Shown here: piece by piece, positions 1 to 10,475 of the stretch
How the letters are laid out: each line of letters starts with the position of its first letter
Numbering within the stretch: position 1 is the stretch's first letter
IMG/VR virus record: IMGVR_UViG_3300047510_001256
Coordinates: 80,688 to 144,687 of that record
Length of the DNA: 64,000 nt
Reading direction: 5' to 3' (one strand)
Source: a virus
Notes under the pieces: generated by a model
Database searches by the model: none
Seen by the model: only the letters and a program-made list of their open reading frames with translations
What the model was told of the DNA's origin: nothing
Translations under genes and position numbers: made by a program

Positions 1-2205
1 AGCATCTCCAGATGCACGAACACCAAAAGTATATCCACTAATTCTACCGGGTTGATATCTAAATGCTTTTCTTGATATTAAAAAAGCTCTAGATACAGAT
101 GCTGGTCCTGCTCCAGGCAAAGAATCATTGATTGGGGATATTGTTAATCCGATTCCAAAATCAATTCCTATAATATACTTAACAATATCAGGTAAATTTT
201 CTACGTCATTGGGAGTCAGTAATCCTTGACCTGGAATAGTTAATTGTAATCTATTTAATTTTTTCCAAGATGTTTCTAACGTATCGCACTGATTACATAA
301 ATCTCCAAAAGTATTATATGCTTGATTCAAGGGGAAAACTAAATTCCTAAACATCAATCCTGGAGACTTGAACTGCATGTCACCATTAATATTAACCGTC
401 GATTTACTAGTTTCGCCAATTACAGTGAAGTAAGTATCATTAGTAGTTCCCGGACGATTTTTCCATTCCGTCCATAAAAATCCAACATCTTCATTAAAAT
501 GTATAGTTCCATCAAATAAACTATATGTTCTTAATGTTCCTATCGGTTCAACTCCCGGTTTTGGAACTCCATCTACAGTATCACCAATGTAATAAATGTT
601 TTCCCCTGCTAAAAATGGACTGATCAGAGCTTCATTATTATCATAGTATGGGAATTGTTTGTTTGTTATTCTAGGATCATCCCCTAAAACATATTCCAAG
701 TCTGTAGAAGCAAAACTTGCAACGTAAGGAAAGAAGTTTAATGCATACCCAGTATCAGTTAATCCTGAAGTCGCTGCGCCATCTCCTCTTGCTGGAGATG
801 GTGATGTTGGTTTAAAATAATCATAAAGTAACATTCCTAACTTAATGAAGTTACAAAATTTCTTATGACTTGTACTAGTTACTGATGTTGTTGAGGATGG
901 ACCTGGAGGATAAGAATAGGAATAAGACTGTGGATATGATCCAATAATAATTGCAGATTCCTCTTTTCCTTCTATGTAAGTGCTTCTATAGTGCTTTCCG
1001 TATTCTCTGTTTCTTCTAGTAACCCATTCAAAGGGACTATTTTCAGATGGATCTGTGCTATAAAAAAGAAAATCATCATTGTCCAATCCATAAGTAGAAA
1101 CATTAGAAAATAATCCTAACTGTGTTTCTGCTTTAGGAATTCCAAGAATACTAGAACTAACTTCACTGAATAAAGGAAACTGTTCTTCTATAGGTAAAAC
1201 TGGATCAACTTGTCTAGTGTCTCTACGATAAATTGCACCAACGCCAGAGAATTTTCCAACACCTACACTAACCAATGGTTTTTGATTTGTTACGGCAAGT
1301 GATAAAAATACAGTAGAATCATCTTGAACAGAAGAAACAGATCTAAGTTCATTTGCTGGCACTGTGCTAGCAATAATATTAATTTGTGCGGGGGTGCTTC
1401 CAGAAGCAGTTCCTGTATTTAAAGTTACCGTTCCAGTAACGTATCCTTTACCACCTTGAATGATAGTATAGGAAGCTATTTGACCATTACCAACACTATC
1501 AACTCTAATTACTAATCCATCACCAGTAGCGGCTTTTACTATATCACCTTGATTATAAGAATTACCAGCAGAAACTATTGCGGGAACACCTTTACCAGTA
1601 ACAACCCCAACTAGTTCACCAGTAGGAAGAACTAATTTATTTTTTATTTGCAATTCCGATGTGAATTTAGTTCCTTCTCCGGAAACTAACGTTCCAACTC
1701 CAGTAATTCTAGCAACAGCATTGTTTAATGGTTGTCCGGATGGGGATGGAATTGTGAATTGTGTTCCTGCTACATAATTACTTCCACTTGATCCGGTTTT
1801 CGGAATGATACTACTTAAAGATCCGGTTAGAGAATCTACAATATAAGTAACAACTCCGTTTCCATCGCCATCAGAAGAGAGAACAAAATCCCCACCATTA
1901 ACAAATCCCCCACCAGGATTTATAACTTCTATAGAAAGTATGCTATCATTTAATATAAAGAAATTTTTTCCAGTTAATCTATAATCAATTTGTTTGAAAG
2001 TTTTACCCTCATCAGTAAAAACAATTGATGTTGCTTTGGAAGATACTGCTTCAGATGATAAAGTTATATTTTGTTCTGATACAAGAATTGTTCCGCCAGA
2101 GTCTGTTAAAACTTGTCCTGTTTGTAAATTATAAAGTGGTTGATTACTGGGCACAACCGGAGCTGGTTGCTTGTCGTGCCCTATTCTAATATCTAATCCA
2201 GACAT
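1..2205 (-). CDS. Large virion structural protein, 3' end outside window (partial)
   Basis: An open frame starts at ATG 2205 behind a strong GGAGGA ribosome-binding site and runs without a stop for 735 codons to the window edge. The N-terminus reads MSGLDIRIGHDKQPAP. The body is rich in Gly, Ser, Thr, Asn and beta-type segments, as expected of a baseplate or tail-fibre protein. Close to the window edge it carries FRYQPGRISGYTFGV, which closely matches a segment of the next gene upstream, so the two share a homologous domain. It starts 4 bp after that gene's stop and is probably co-transcribed from the late promoter at 6080. The exact virion location cannot be assigned. Confidence 0.85.
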   Translation of the reverse strand, partial: MSGLDIRIGHDKQPAPVVPSNQPLYNLQTGQVLTDSGGTILVSEQNITLSSEAVSSKATSIVFTDEGKTFKQIDYRLTGKNFFILNDSILSIEVINPGGGFVNGGDFVLSSDGDGNGVVTYIVDSLTGSLSSIIPKTGSSGSNYVAGTQFTIPSPSGQPLNNAVARITGVGTLVSGEGTKFTSELQIKNKLVLPTGELVGVVTGKGVPAIVSAGNSYNQGDIVKAATGDGLVIRVDSVGNGQIASYTIIQGGKGYVTGTVTLNTGTASGSTPAQINIIASTVPANELRSVSSVQDDSTVFLSLAVTNQKPLVSVGVGKFSGVGAIYRRDTRQVDPVLPIEEQFPLFSEVSSSILGIPKAETQLGLFSNVSTYGLDNDDFLFYSTDPSENSPFEWVTRRNREYGKHYRSTYIEGKEESAIIIGSYPQSYSYSYPPGPSSTTSVTSTSHKKFCNFIKLGMLLYDYFKPTSPSPARGDGAATSGLTDTGYALNFFPYVASFASTDLEYVLGDDPRITNKQFPYYDNNEALISPFLAGENIYYIGDTVDGVPKPGVEPIGTLRTYSLFDGTIHFNEDVGFLWTEWKNRPGTTNDTYFTVIGETSKSTVNINGDMQFKSPGLMFRNLVFPLNQAYNTFGDLCNQCDTLETSWKKLNRLQLTIPGQGLLTPNDVENLPDIVKYIIGIDFGIGLTISPINDSLPGAGPASVSRAFLISRKAFRYQPGRISGYTFGVRASGDA

Positions 2206-2208
2206 ATA

Positions 2209-5200
2209 TCACTGTTCCTCCCAAGTAATGCTGGCGAGTATGTTCCCGCGAGCTGCGTAATTAGTTCCCTGTAAGTATGTAGACTTGGAAGAAGCACAGA
2301 TATATAATGTCTCCTGAACATCGGTTAATGGGAAAGAAAGATAATCTTTATTGTAATCGAAGTATGGAGAAAGTTGATATTCTTCTCCAGAATTTGGAGA
2401 GAAAATAGTGGTTATAGTAGTTCCAGTTCCTGGAATTGGACTTCTTTGTTCAGTATCTGTTTCGATAGCAGACAATCTTGCCAATGTAGAGGTTGGGAAT
2501 GGTTGAGTCACACCACTCAAATCAGGATTTACTGGAGCTCCATTATCACCAGATGGTCCTCCCCATCTTCCCGCAATTAAGAATTTTCCTCTGATGATAA
2601 TCTCATCAATTGTTACTTCATATGCAGAAAAATAATACTTACCAGTATCTGAAGATCTATCCAAAATTCCTAGTGTAGTGAATGCCTGACCAGAAGTATC
2701 TCCTAGAACAGTATATCTAAACCATCCATATACTCTTTGTCCAGGTTGTAAATAATCTCCACCAGTAACTTGAATGCTTGCATCAGGAAGAAGAATTCTT
2801 TTACCTCTCTTTCCAATATTAATACCATTACTAGCACTAACTGCAAAACTACTTCCAACTCCAGGATTATCAAATGTCTGGAACGCAGGAGTTTTAATTA
2901 ATTCAACAGCTAAAGACTCAGAATCAGATGTAACACCAGTAGCGAGACGAGTTGGATAAATTTGAACTCTATTTCTCACGCCATTAATTTCAGTTCTGCA
3001 CTTAATTCCAACTAGTGGTTGAGGTCTTCTAACAACAAGACTGATACTGCCAGAAGTTGCATTGATAGTCCTAGTCAAATAAAGTTTTTTATTTACTGGA
3101 TCCACAAACGATACTCTAACATCTTGATCTGTTGGATTTGTGGTGATGACTTTTGCATTCATATAATAATCACTAATTGGAGGTCTGTTGGCAGAAGAAC
3201 CATTTCCAAAAAATTCAGTAGCACTTCCGTTAAATTGTAAATAAGGAGCATTTACATATCCAGATCCAGGAGTATTATCCTGACCATTCCCTGCAAATGT
3301 ATGCATTGCCCCTGCACCACTATGATTAATCTCATCGAATACGTATCTAGATCCGCCAATCTCCTTAAGAGTTTCCGAAGCATATGAGAATAGTCTTACA
3401 GTTCCTCTATCTCCACCATCAATATAGTATGAAGCACCATACTTGGTTAACTGCTCTGATGTAGATCCATACCCAGACTCACTATTAAGTCTACGATCTG
3501 CATTTAAATATCCATAAGCATTCTCATTGCCGCCTCCGTAACACATATATGTGATTGGAAGAGTAGCGTTACCAAGTGAAGCAACCTTCAACTGGTTAGA
3601 TGCTCTAAGGTGATGAACTCTCACCCATCTTGCTTCATTATTTTCTACTGGAACATAGGCTAAGAATGTTGCACCAACAGCACCATACCAGGAGAATTCA
3701 ATCTTATACATGGTTACTTTTGTTGGATCTAATTCCCAAATACTATTATAAGTTATTTGTTCATTTGTTGTTGGATCTAATACATCAGATCCAGCTTTAT
3801 TTGATAGAACATTATCACTGTAAACGACTTTAGTTGTTGTTCCGTTTAATTTTTCCTGACTCATTCTGGAGCGAGGAACTCTATACTCATAAACTTTATA
3901 ATACTTAGGATCCACATTGAACCAAACCCAGTTCTTGTAAAGTCTCTTATTTACATAATTAATTTGTCCTTTAATATCGTCAGTATTATTGAAAACAGAA
4001 TCTATGTATCCAACAGAATTTGTTGCTGCTGACTGAGCAGGAGGATAAACGTATGGGAAAGCACCATCCACATATTGTTCTGGGAATCCTTCCTGTCCTG
4101 GTCTAGTTTCATCACTATATTGACGACCAGCATAGGTTCTTTCATCAGATGGAAGAACAAATACGGTTGGAGTTCTTAATGATAATCCAAGATTTACTAT
4201 CGTAGAATTCTCTCCAGATTCAGAACCAATCGCAGTTCCTAAAGAAACATCAGAACCATTCTGTCTAACTGCATCAAGATCAAAAACTTCAATATCTCCA
4301 TATGCTTTCGTGGAATCACTTGCCCATGGATTTGTTGTGTTTCCTGATCCATAAATCTCTTCATTTCCTGGATATCTAGAAAATCTTATATACTGATAAA
4401 TGTTTTGTGATCCACTTACTGTCTCAACTCTTTGCTTTATGTCAAGTTGTCCAGTTGTGAATTCAGAAACATACCAAATACTGCCATCTTTAACAAGAGC
4501 AGAGGATCCAGTATCTCTCAAATCTACATTAACTCCATTTGTTTCAAAAGTAAATCCCTGACCAATTTGTAATAACTCTGCTCCTGCAGGAACTTTTACT
4601 TTTAAATATTTGGATGTATTGCCATCAATAAGATTGACAATTTCATAGTTAACTCTTGCTTTTAATAAAGAAGGATCAAATGCTGCTGCATGAACCATCA
4701 CTAATCCATCTCTAAGAAGAGTTAACTCTCCAGCCGAAGATCCAGTTGGACTTGTTGGGATAGAAGAATAGTTAAAATCTGTATCAAATTTACCGAGAGC
4801 TCTCAGTAAAATATTGTTTAAAAGATTGTCTACTGCGGAAGATGCTCCCGATTCTATAACACCAATACCAGTCGAAGGTATACCTAATGTAGTTCTAGAA
4901 ACATAAGTGACACTTCCTATATCACCACCACGACTGATTGTAAGTGGCGTAGTTGTTCTTGTTGTATTTGGAGCATTTCCAGCAAAAATATCCTTAATGG
5001 CATCAAGGATAACATCATATCTTGCTATCTCATCATTTGCTGTTTTAGATCCAATTCCACTTTGGACATATAATGAAACAGTTCCAGGAACATTTGTATT
5101 AAAAAATCTTAATGTATTATAAACAGTAGAAGCATTTCCACCATACTTCAAATCATGTAGAATACCTTCAATAATAAGTCCAGAGTCCTTTCTACATTTT

Positions 5201-6042
5201 GGAGCATCTCCTGCTAAAGTTATACTTGTAGCAGCAAGTTCTTGTAAATATGGTTTGTTAGCCTCAAGTAATCTATACGCAACTGGATATGTTGGACTGG
5301 AAGTTTGGATTTGAGGAATACCAGTCCAAGCATAATCTTGATCTTGTGCCCCAGAAACAGATCCAAATGGAAGAGGATTGTCACGAATAATTGATTGTGT
5401 TCTTCTTACAACAGTAAAATTATCGCCACGACCATCGTTTCTTGATTCAAAGTAATACCCATCAAATTTATCAAAGATGCCATACTTTTTAATTGCTGGA
5501 TTCTTAATTGCAACTCCAGTAGTAGCATTATCAGTAACAGTATATGGTGCTCTAGTTAGTTTAACACCAAAGGTAGCTGCAGAAACACGGCCTGGTTGAT
5601 ACCTAAAGAAACGCTTTGAAGTTAGAATAGTGTATTCATCTGATGGTGCCTCAATCATAGCACCAGCTTCTTCTGCAATGTGAGTTAAACCCCAATCAGC
5701 ATCTCCAATTAATCCCGCATACTTTGGTCTGAGAGTGACTCCATCACTTTGAAAAATTTCTGCAGAAGTAAATTGCTCTGGGAACTGAGACCATTCTGTT
5801 GGGTTAACATCATATGTATTAACATCTGCGAATATACCTAAAGCAACTTCAGATCTAGGAATACCTAAGAGTGACAGAGCAACCTCAGACTGTTGCTTAT
5901 TTTGTTCTTCAACCGGAATGGCAGTTTGATCGCTTGCAACAACAACTGGCACAGAATTTGCTGATGTCTGTTGACCAGGAGGAACTGGAGCAGTTCTTCC
6001 AACTACAACAACAGCGGCATTATTATTTACACCTGTAGCCAT
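2209..6042 (-). CDS. Large virion structural / tail-fibre-associated protein (1277 aa)
   Basis: The protein begins MATGVNNNAAVVVVGRTAP and contains QTSANSVPVVVASDQTAIPV near residues 25-45, a motif common in cyanophage structural proteins. The remainder is long and rich in Gly, Ser, Thr, Asn and Tyr, with no transmembrane segment or enzymatic motif. A segment near residue 145-160, FRYQPGRVSAATFGV, is repeated in the downstream partial gene. A late-promoter box lies 38 bp upstream and a GAGGAATAACC leader precedes the ATG, so late expression is likely. It is probably a baseplate or fibre component. The family is recognised only by type and neighbourhood. Confidence 0.85.
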   Translation of the reverse strand: MATGVNNNAAVVVVGRTAPVPPGQQTSANSVPVVVASDQTAIPVEEQNKQQSEVALSLLGIPRSEVALGIFADVNTYDVNPTEWSQFPEQFTSAEIFQSDGVTLRPKYAGLIGDADWGLTHIAEEAGAMIEAPSDEYTILTSKRFFRYQPGRVSAATFGVKLTRAPYTVTDNATTGVAIKNPAIKKYGIFDKFDGYYFESRNDGRGDNFTVVRRTQSIIRDNPLPFGSVSGAQDQDYAWTGIPQIQTSSPTYPVAYRLLEANKPYLQELAATSITLAGDAPKCRKDSGLIIEGILHDLKYGGNASTVYNTLRFFNTNVPGTVSLYVQSGIGSKTANDEIARYDVILDAIKDIFAGNAPNTTRTTTPLTISRGGDIGSVTYVSRTTLGIPSTGIGVIESGASSAVDNLLNNILLRALGKFDTDFNYSSIPTSPTGSSAGELTLLRDGLVMVHAAAFDPSLLKARVNYEIVNLIDGNTSKYLKVKVPAGAELLQIGQGFTFETNGVNVDLRDTGSSALVKDGSIWYVSEFTTGQLDIKQRVETVSGSQNIYQYIRFSRYPGNEEIYGSGNTTNPWASDSTKAYGDIEVFDLDAVRQNGSDVSLGTAIGSESGENSTIVNLGLSLRTPTVFVLPSDERTYAGRQYSDETRPGQEGFPEQYVDGAFPYVYPPAQSAATNSVGYIDSVFNNTDDIKGQINYVNKRLYKNWVWFNVDPKYYKVYEYRVPRSRMSQEKLNGTTTKVVYSDNVLSNKAGSDVLDPTTNEQITYNSIWELDPTKVTMYKIEFSWYGAVGATFLAYVPVENNEARWVRVHHLRASNQLKVASLGNATLPITYMCYGGGNENAYGYLNADRRLNSESGYGSTSEQLTKYGASYYIDGGDRGTVRLFSYASETLKEIGGSRYVFDEINHSGAGAMHTFAGNGQDNTPGSGYVNAPYLQFNGSATEFFGNGSSANRPPISDYYMNAKVITTNPTDQDVRVSFVDPVNKKLYLTRTINATSGSISLVVRRPQPLVGIKCRTEINGVRNRVQIYPTRLATGVTSDSESLAVELIKTPAFQTFDNPGVGSSFAVSASNGINIGKRGKRILLPDASIQVTGGDYLQPGQRVYGWFRYTVLGDTSGQAFTTLGILDRSSDTGKYYFSAYEVTIDEIIIRGKFLIAGRWGGPSGDNGAPVNPDLSGVTQPFPTSTLARLSAIETDTEQRSPIPGTGTTITTIFSPNSGEEYQLSPYFDYNKDYLSFPLTDVQETLYICASSKSTYLQGTNYAARGNILASITWEEQ

Positions 6043-6079
6043 GGTTATTCCTCGATGGTGATTACTAGTTCTCTTCTGT

Positions 6080-6087
6080 TATTTATA
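6080..6087 (-). promoter_or_regulatory. T4-type late promoter, TATAAATA
   Basis: The minus strand reads TATAAATA 38 bp before the start of the 1277-residue structural gene. This matches the T4 late -10 consensus recognised by gp55. It lies in the 46-bp gap after the upstream tail-fibre gene. Confidence 0.75.
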
Positions 6088-6088
6088 A

Positions 6089-9000
6089 TTAGAAACTAAT
6101 ACCAACTATACCTTTTGCGATAGTAAATGTGTTTCTAATAGAGGCATATCCATTGACTGCATTAGTTCCGACAGTGGTTAAAGTGCCAGTGGCAGCTCCA
6201 ATAACACCCAATGAATCTTCGGATCTTGCCGAAAGAGTTAGCACATAAGTTGGTCCTGTAGTGACCGCCTTAGTAATGACTTCCCATATTAGAGTTCCAG
6301 TTGCTGTAACATTTGGATTGTAGGTGTGTGAACTGGATATTTTAATATAAGATCCTTGTGATACTGCATCATATAAAACTTTAGATACAGTTAATTTATA
6401 ATTACCCGACTGAACTTCTCCAGAAATAATTGTAAAATTGACATCAGATCCAACATCAACATATCTGATACCAAATGCTCGGTATACATTATACTGATTT
6501 GGACCGGGAGGATTAGAAGCAATAATTGCATTTGCTCCCGCCTGACCGATATTAAATAAAACTTGACCAATAGTAGGGTCAGTAGTTGCCAATTGACCAT
6601 TAATAATTCCAGAAGGTTGATACTGAATTACATCAACTCCATTCAATAATATAGGACTCAGGAAGTTAATAGTTTCTACACCTCCAGAAACAGAAACTGG
6701 TAACACTTGTGCTCTGATATTTACATTTGAAAGATCTACTCCAGAACCATTTTCAATATATTGTAATACTGGAGTGAAATTATCAGAAGCACCTTGTTGA
6801 ACAATTAAATTGACGCCATTAAAATCGCTATCATAACTATCAGGAACAGGAATCCATTCGTCGGCAGGACCAAGAATCAAGTTGTTTAATACGTCAGTTT
6901 TACTTGCTCCATAAATTCTTAATCCGGTTCCACAATTTCTGATTGTGCATCCATTAACAGCGAGTACATTTGTCGAGTTGAGAATTACTGGTCCAGGGAA
7001 ATCTCGGAATACACAGCTAGATATGATAGTTGTATCTCCTTCATCAGCAACAATACAAGGAGTTGCAAATCTTTCAACATCAGCACCATTGTAGAATACA
7101 CAACTATCAATTGATAAGTTTTCGGATCCTCCTGCAACTAAAGCAGGACCAGCAGATTGTCTAATTTTAACATTAGTCATCCTAAAGAACTTACTATTAA
7201 TTGCATTAATTACTGCATCATTAGTTTGCGTTTCTGTTCCAGTATCAAAGTTTGACAATGGACCAAGAACTTGGAATTTAGCAGATCCATCAAATACAAT
7301 GTCTCCAAGAGAGCAATCTAGAGCACCTTCTGTGCCAACGTCAGAACCATCAAAATTAATAGATTTAAGCATATTACCACGCTGTCCATCAGCTGATGAA
7401 CTAGTATCGGTAATTCCCTCAGTATTCCAATATTGTCTATGTAATATAGTAGCATCTGCTAACCCTCTTAGAGTAAATCTATCTGGGATTACTAATTGTC
7501 TAATTAAATATGTTCCTCCAGGAATAACTAGGAAATCTCTTCCATTAAACTTAGCAGAATTGATTGCATTTTGTAATGGTTTAGTATCATCATGATACAT
7601 GTAAACACTTTCTGTTCCGATGTTATTATAAAGAGTTACAACATTTTCATCCGGATCAGAAAGTGGTTCTTCCGACCATATAGCACCTCTTAAAGTTACT
7701 TGATTTGTTGCCAGATTTATATTTAAAATATCCGAAGAAACAAATCCATGTCTATGCTGCCCTGGATAGTTTGGTGAATGTGGAATATGGATTTCGTCTT
7801 CTCTAGGATTTGATGGGTTACTTCCAAATGAACCATCATCACCTCTTAAACTATTTGTTGTTACGTCATAACTACCGTAATCCTGATACTGGACGTTGTT
7901 TCCACCAGAAAAATACTTTGCACCAACAACCGCAATCAATTTAAAATTATCTCTATTCAATCCGCCAATAAGATCTGTTCTTGCATTAAGTGCTGGTTGA
8001 AGATCAGATCCTGGGTCAGCAGCTGCAAATCTATATACCAAAACAGATTGGCGAGAATTTTGTCTCTGTAGTGCGATCGTGTTGTAATTTTCTTCGTTTA
8101 AATTATCTGGACTATTGTTAAATACAATTTGATTAGTTGATGGAACGGCACATCCAGAGACATCTCCAGTCTCAGTATCAAATACAGCTGTAACATACAC
8201 ATAGCACCAACGATTGCCGGTTGGTAGAGGATTAGATGCAACGGTTGATTGTGGAGCAGGAACAGTTCCAAATTTAGTCGAGAGATTTTGTGTGCTGCTT
8301 ACACCATAAATTTTAACGTTATGATTTGGTTTAAATTTACTGGCGTCTGGAACTGTAACAACAACTCTAGACAATCCACTGATATTTACGCTTGTAATTG
8401 CGCTGACATTATATCTATTTGGATCACCACTTGCTCCAAATTCTTCCGGAGCACCAAAGTCGGTTTCCGAAGGCAATAGCATATTATTATAGTTTACACC
8501 ATCATTTGTAAACTGCCATCTACCATCTGACTCACTCCATCTTAATGCTGTATCTAAAAGTGATCCTCGGTTTACTTGAATTACAGCATCATCATCACCA
8601 AGACCAGATGGAATTTCGCTATCTGGTAAATCGGAATTCAATCTAATTAAATTAGTTCCAACAAATAGATCAGACAATCCAATTTTAGAACCATTAACAT
8701 TAAGAGATCCTTCAATTACTAGGTCTCCTGTAAATGTGGATTGTCTCTTAGATTCTGATACATTTACAACAAAAGATGCGTTAGTATTTGCTCCCTGAAC
8801 AATTGTTACAACATCACCATTCTTATAATTTCCATTACCCTGATTATTAATTGTTACACTACTAACTTGACCAGAATTTGTTGTAATATTAACGGTTAAT
8901 CCAGATCCATTTGGTGATGTTGTTGATACAGCAGTTCCATTTGTATAACCAGATCCAGGAACTAAACTGTTTACCGCAACACTCTTTCCTTGATATGTTG

Positions 9001-10336
9001 CATTAGGAACATTGGATGATTTAATTACAAATGATGTTGCCGTGTTTATACTTTGAACTATGTAAATTCCATCTAGATGCGGATTACTAGTGTTGAAAAT
9101 TTTAACCCTATCACCAGCAAGATATTCATGCCCTGTTGCATTTACAGTAGCATTTCTAGTTCCATCGGGATTAACGGTAGATGAAACTACAATTGATTGA
9201 ATATTTACTAATTGATATGCAGCATTATTTACATGTAAATTTTGAATACTATCAGTTACATCTCCAGTAGTAAAGTTTGGAGATGTATTAATACCCTGAT
9301 AAATTTCAGATCCTGGAACAGCAGCAGCAACATAATCAAAAGTTCCGCTAGAAGAATTATAACTTAAACTACCAGTGGCAGTAAACAAACTGCGAATATC
9401 TTGTGTTGTGATACCTGCGTATGATAGTTGTCCTGTTCCAGTATCTAAATTGATACTACCCCAAGAATAAGCATTATCAGTTTCTGTTAAACCAGTGTTA
9501 TTTGGATTACCTCCAACTGTGCTAAATCTCTGTCTAATCTGTGAATCTGATACACCAGTAAATCTAATTTGACCAGCATTAGTTCCAGTTGCACTATAAC
9601 TTAGTGATCCATATCCAGACACATTAGAAACAGATACTGATTGTCTAATTTCTGTCTGTGTTATACCAGTATATTGAAATATTCCTGTCGATGCACTATA
9701 AGTAAGCGAACCAAATCCACCATTATTACTTGGACTTAATGCTGCACGAAAATCAGATCTCTTTGGACCAACGTATGTAAAGACTCCAGAATTATTGTAA
9801 GAGAAGGAACCGTATCCAGTTGTCTCAGGATCTCCAGTTTGATTAGCAGTATTGTTTACGCTTAGATCATTGAATTCAATGGCAGAATCAGCAGAAATAG
9901 AAAGTATATTTCCAGAATCATTATAGTTAACAGTAATACCAGTGCCACCTTGAATTAAAGCCGCTACTCTATCATCAACTCTCTCATTAGTAAAATATAA
10001 ATTAGTTCCTTCAGCAAGATCAAACGTAGTAAACTGAGAAAGATTAAACTCAGTTGCACCCTGAACTTCTAAATTTCCAGTGATAAGAACATTTTTAAAT
10101 GTTACATCAGATGTTGGAGAAATTGCTTGCGGAAGAGAAGTCCAGGATACCTGTGAACCACCATTAATGGCAGTAAGATACTGACCTGTGTTACCATCAC
10201 TTCCAGTACTATCAATGATAGATCCAGATACCTTCAGATCTTCGCCAGCTGGAATTGTTAGTCCAGTATTAGCAGTAACTTCTCTTGTTACTGCACCATC
10301 TAGCGAAGCTAAACTATTGACTTTAATAAGGGACAT
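6089..10336 (-). CDS. Tail fibre-like protein with beta-helix domain (1415 aa)
   Basis: The N-terminus (MSLIKVNSLASLDGAVTREV) resembles cyanophage fibre proteins. Residues about 90-150 hold the ATEFNLSQFTTFDLAEGTNLY type segment often seen in fibre shafts. Residues about 170-340 contain five degenerate copies of a unit with the pattern GSLSYS-G-F-YTGIT-IR. Around residues 1060-1160 is a run of short Asn/Gly/Val/Cys-rich repeats (SCVFYN, SCVFRDF, GCTIRNC) typical of a right-handed parallel beta-helix, as in pectate-lyase-like tailspikes. It is probably a distal fibre that binds the host surface. A late promoter lies 32 bp upstream. The receptor cannot be inferred. Confidence 0.85.
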   Translation of the reverse strand: MSLIKVNSLASLDGAVTREVTANTGLTIPAGEDLKVSGSIIDSTGSDGNTGQYLTAINGGSQVSWTSLPQAISPTSDVTFKNVLITGNLEVQGATEFNLSQFTTFDLAEGTNLYFTNERVDDRVAALIQGGTGITVNYNDSGNILSISADSAIEFNDLSVNNTANQTGDPETTGYGSFSYNNSGVFTYVGPKRSDFRAALSPSNNGGFGSLTYSASTGIFQYTGITQTEIRQSVSVSNVSGYGSLSYSATGTNAGQIRFTGVSDSQIRQRFSTVGGNPNNTGLTETDNAYSWGSINLDTGTGQLSYAGITTQDIRSLFTATGSLSYNSSSGTFDYVAAAVPGSEIYQGINTSPNFTTGDVTDSIQNLHVNNAAYQLVNIQSIVVSSTVNPDGTRNATVNATGHEYLAGDRVKIFNTSNPHLDGIYIVQSINTATSFVIKSSNVPNATYQGKSVAVNSLVPGSGYTNGTAVSTTSPNGSGLTVNITTNSGQVSSVTINNQGNGNYKNGDVVTIVQGANTNASFVVNVSESKRQSTFTGDLVIEGSLNVNGSKIGLSDLFVGTNLIRLNSDLPDSEIPSGLGDDDAVIQVNRGSLLDTALRWSESDGRWQFTNDGVNYNNMLLPSETDFGAPEEFGASGDPNRYNVSAITSVNISGLSRVVVTVPDASKFKPNHNVKIYGVSSTQNLSTKFGTVPAPQSTVASNPLPTGNRWCYVYVTAVFDTETGDVSGCAVPSTNQIVFNNSPDNLNEENYNTIALQRQNSRQSVLVYRFAAADPGSDLQPALNARTDLIGGLNRDNFKLIAVVGAKYFSGGNNVQYQDYGSYDVTTNSLRGDDGSFGSNPSNPREDEIHIPHSPNYPGQHRHGFVSSDILNINLATNQVTLRGAIWSEEPLSDPDENVVTLYNNIGTESVYMYHDDTKPLQNAINSAKFNGRDFLVIPGGTYLIRQLVIPDRFTLRGLADATILHRQYWNTEGITDTSSSADGQRGNMLKSINFDGSDVGTEGALDCSLGDIVFDGSAKFQVLGPLSNFDTGTETQTNDAVINAINSKFFRMTNVKIRQSAGPALVAGGSENLSIDSCVFYNGADVERFATPCIVADEGDTTIISSCVFRDFPGPVILNSTNVLAVNGCTIRNCGTGLRIYGASKTDVLNNLILGPADEWIPVPDSYDSDFNGVNLIVQQGASDNFTPVLQYIENGSGVDLSNVNIRAQVLPVSVSGGVETINFLSPILLNGVDVIQYQPSGIINGQLATTDPTIGQVLFNIGQAGANAIIASNPPGPNQYNVYRAFGIRYVDVGSDVNFTIISGEVQSGNYKLTVSKVLYDAVSQGSYIKISSSHTYNPNVTATGTLIWEVITKAVTTGPTYVLTLSARSEDSLGVIGAATGTLTTVGTNAVNGYASIRNTFTIAKGIVGISF
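9310..9830 (-). repeat. Five degenerate protein repeats in the fibre gene
   Basis: The encoded protein shows five successive units of about 30-40 residues: YGSFSYNNSGVFTYVG, FGSLTYSASTGIFQYTG, YGSLSYSATG-GQIRFTG, WGSINLDTGTGQLSYAG and GSLSYNSSSGTFDYV. The first four are followed by a short S/T-x-x-x(I/F)R element. The repeats are conserved as protein rather than as DNA, so they are old domain duplications in the fibre shaft. Limits are approximate. Confidence 0.75.
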
Positions 10337-10367
10337 ATTCTTCCCGCAATATACTATTCCTTCTAGT

Positions 10368-10375
10368 TATTTATA
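10368..10375 (-). promoter_or_regulatory. T4-type late promoter, TATAAATA
   Basis: A perfect TATAAATA on the minus strand lies 32 bp before the 1415-residue fibre gene, in the short gap after tRNA-Gly. Confidence 0.8.
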
Positions 10376-10386
10376 AAGTCATTATA

Positions 10387-10457
10387 AGCGGGTGACGGGG
10401 ATCGAACCCGTGACAAGAGCTTGGAAGGCTCGCATGTTACCGCTACACCACACCCGC
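10387..10457 (-). tRNA. tRNA-Gly (anticodon TCC)
   Basis: A 71-nt cloverleaf has the acceptor stem GCGGGTG/CACCCGC, D-arm TGTAGCGGTAACATG, anticodon stem GAGC/GCTC around loop CTTCCAA (anticodon TCC), and T-arm ACGGGTTCGATCCCCGT. The CCA is not encoded. It decodes GGA/GGG, codons favoured by an AT-rich phage. It lies between a small early-type gene and the late fibre genes. Confidence 0.95.
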
Positions 10458-10461
10458 AGAA

Positions 10462-10475
10462 AAGTCCGAAGACTT
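10462..10475 (-). other. Small UUCG-type hairpin between CDS and tRNA-Gly
   Basis: The minus strand reads AAGTC-TTCG-GACTT followed by TTCT. It is a 5-bp stem with a stable UUCG tetraloop that begins at the stop codon of the 74-residue gene and lies 4 bp before the tRNA. The T run is short, so this is more likely an mRNA/tRNA processing or weak termination element than a full terminator. Confidence 0.5.
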
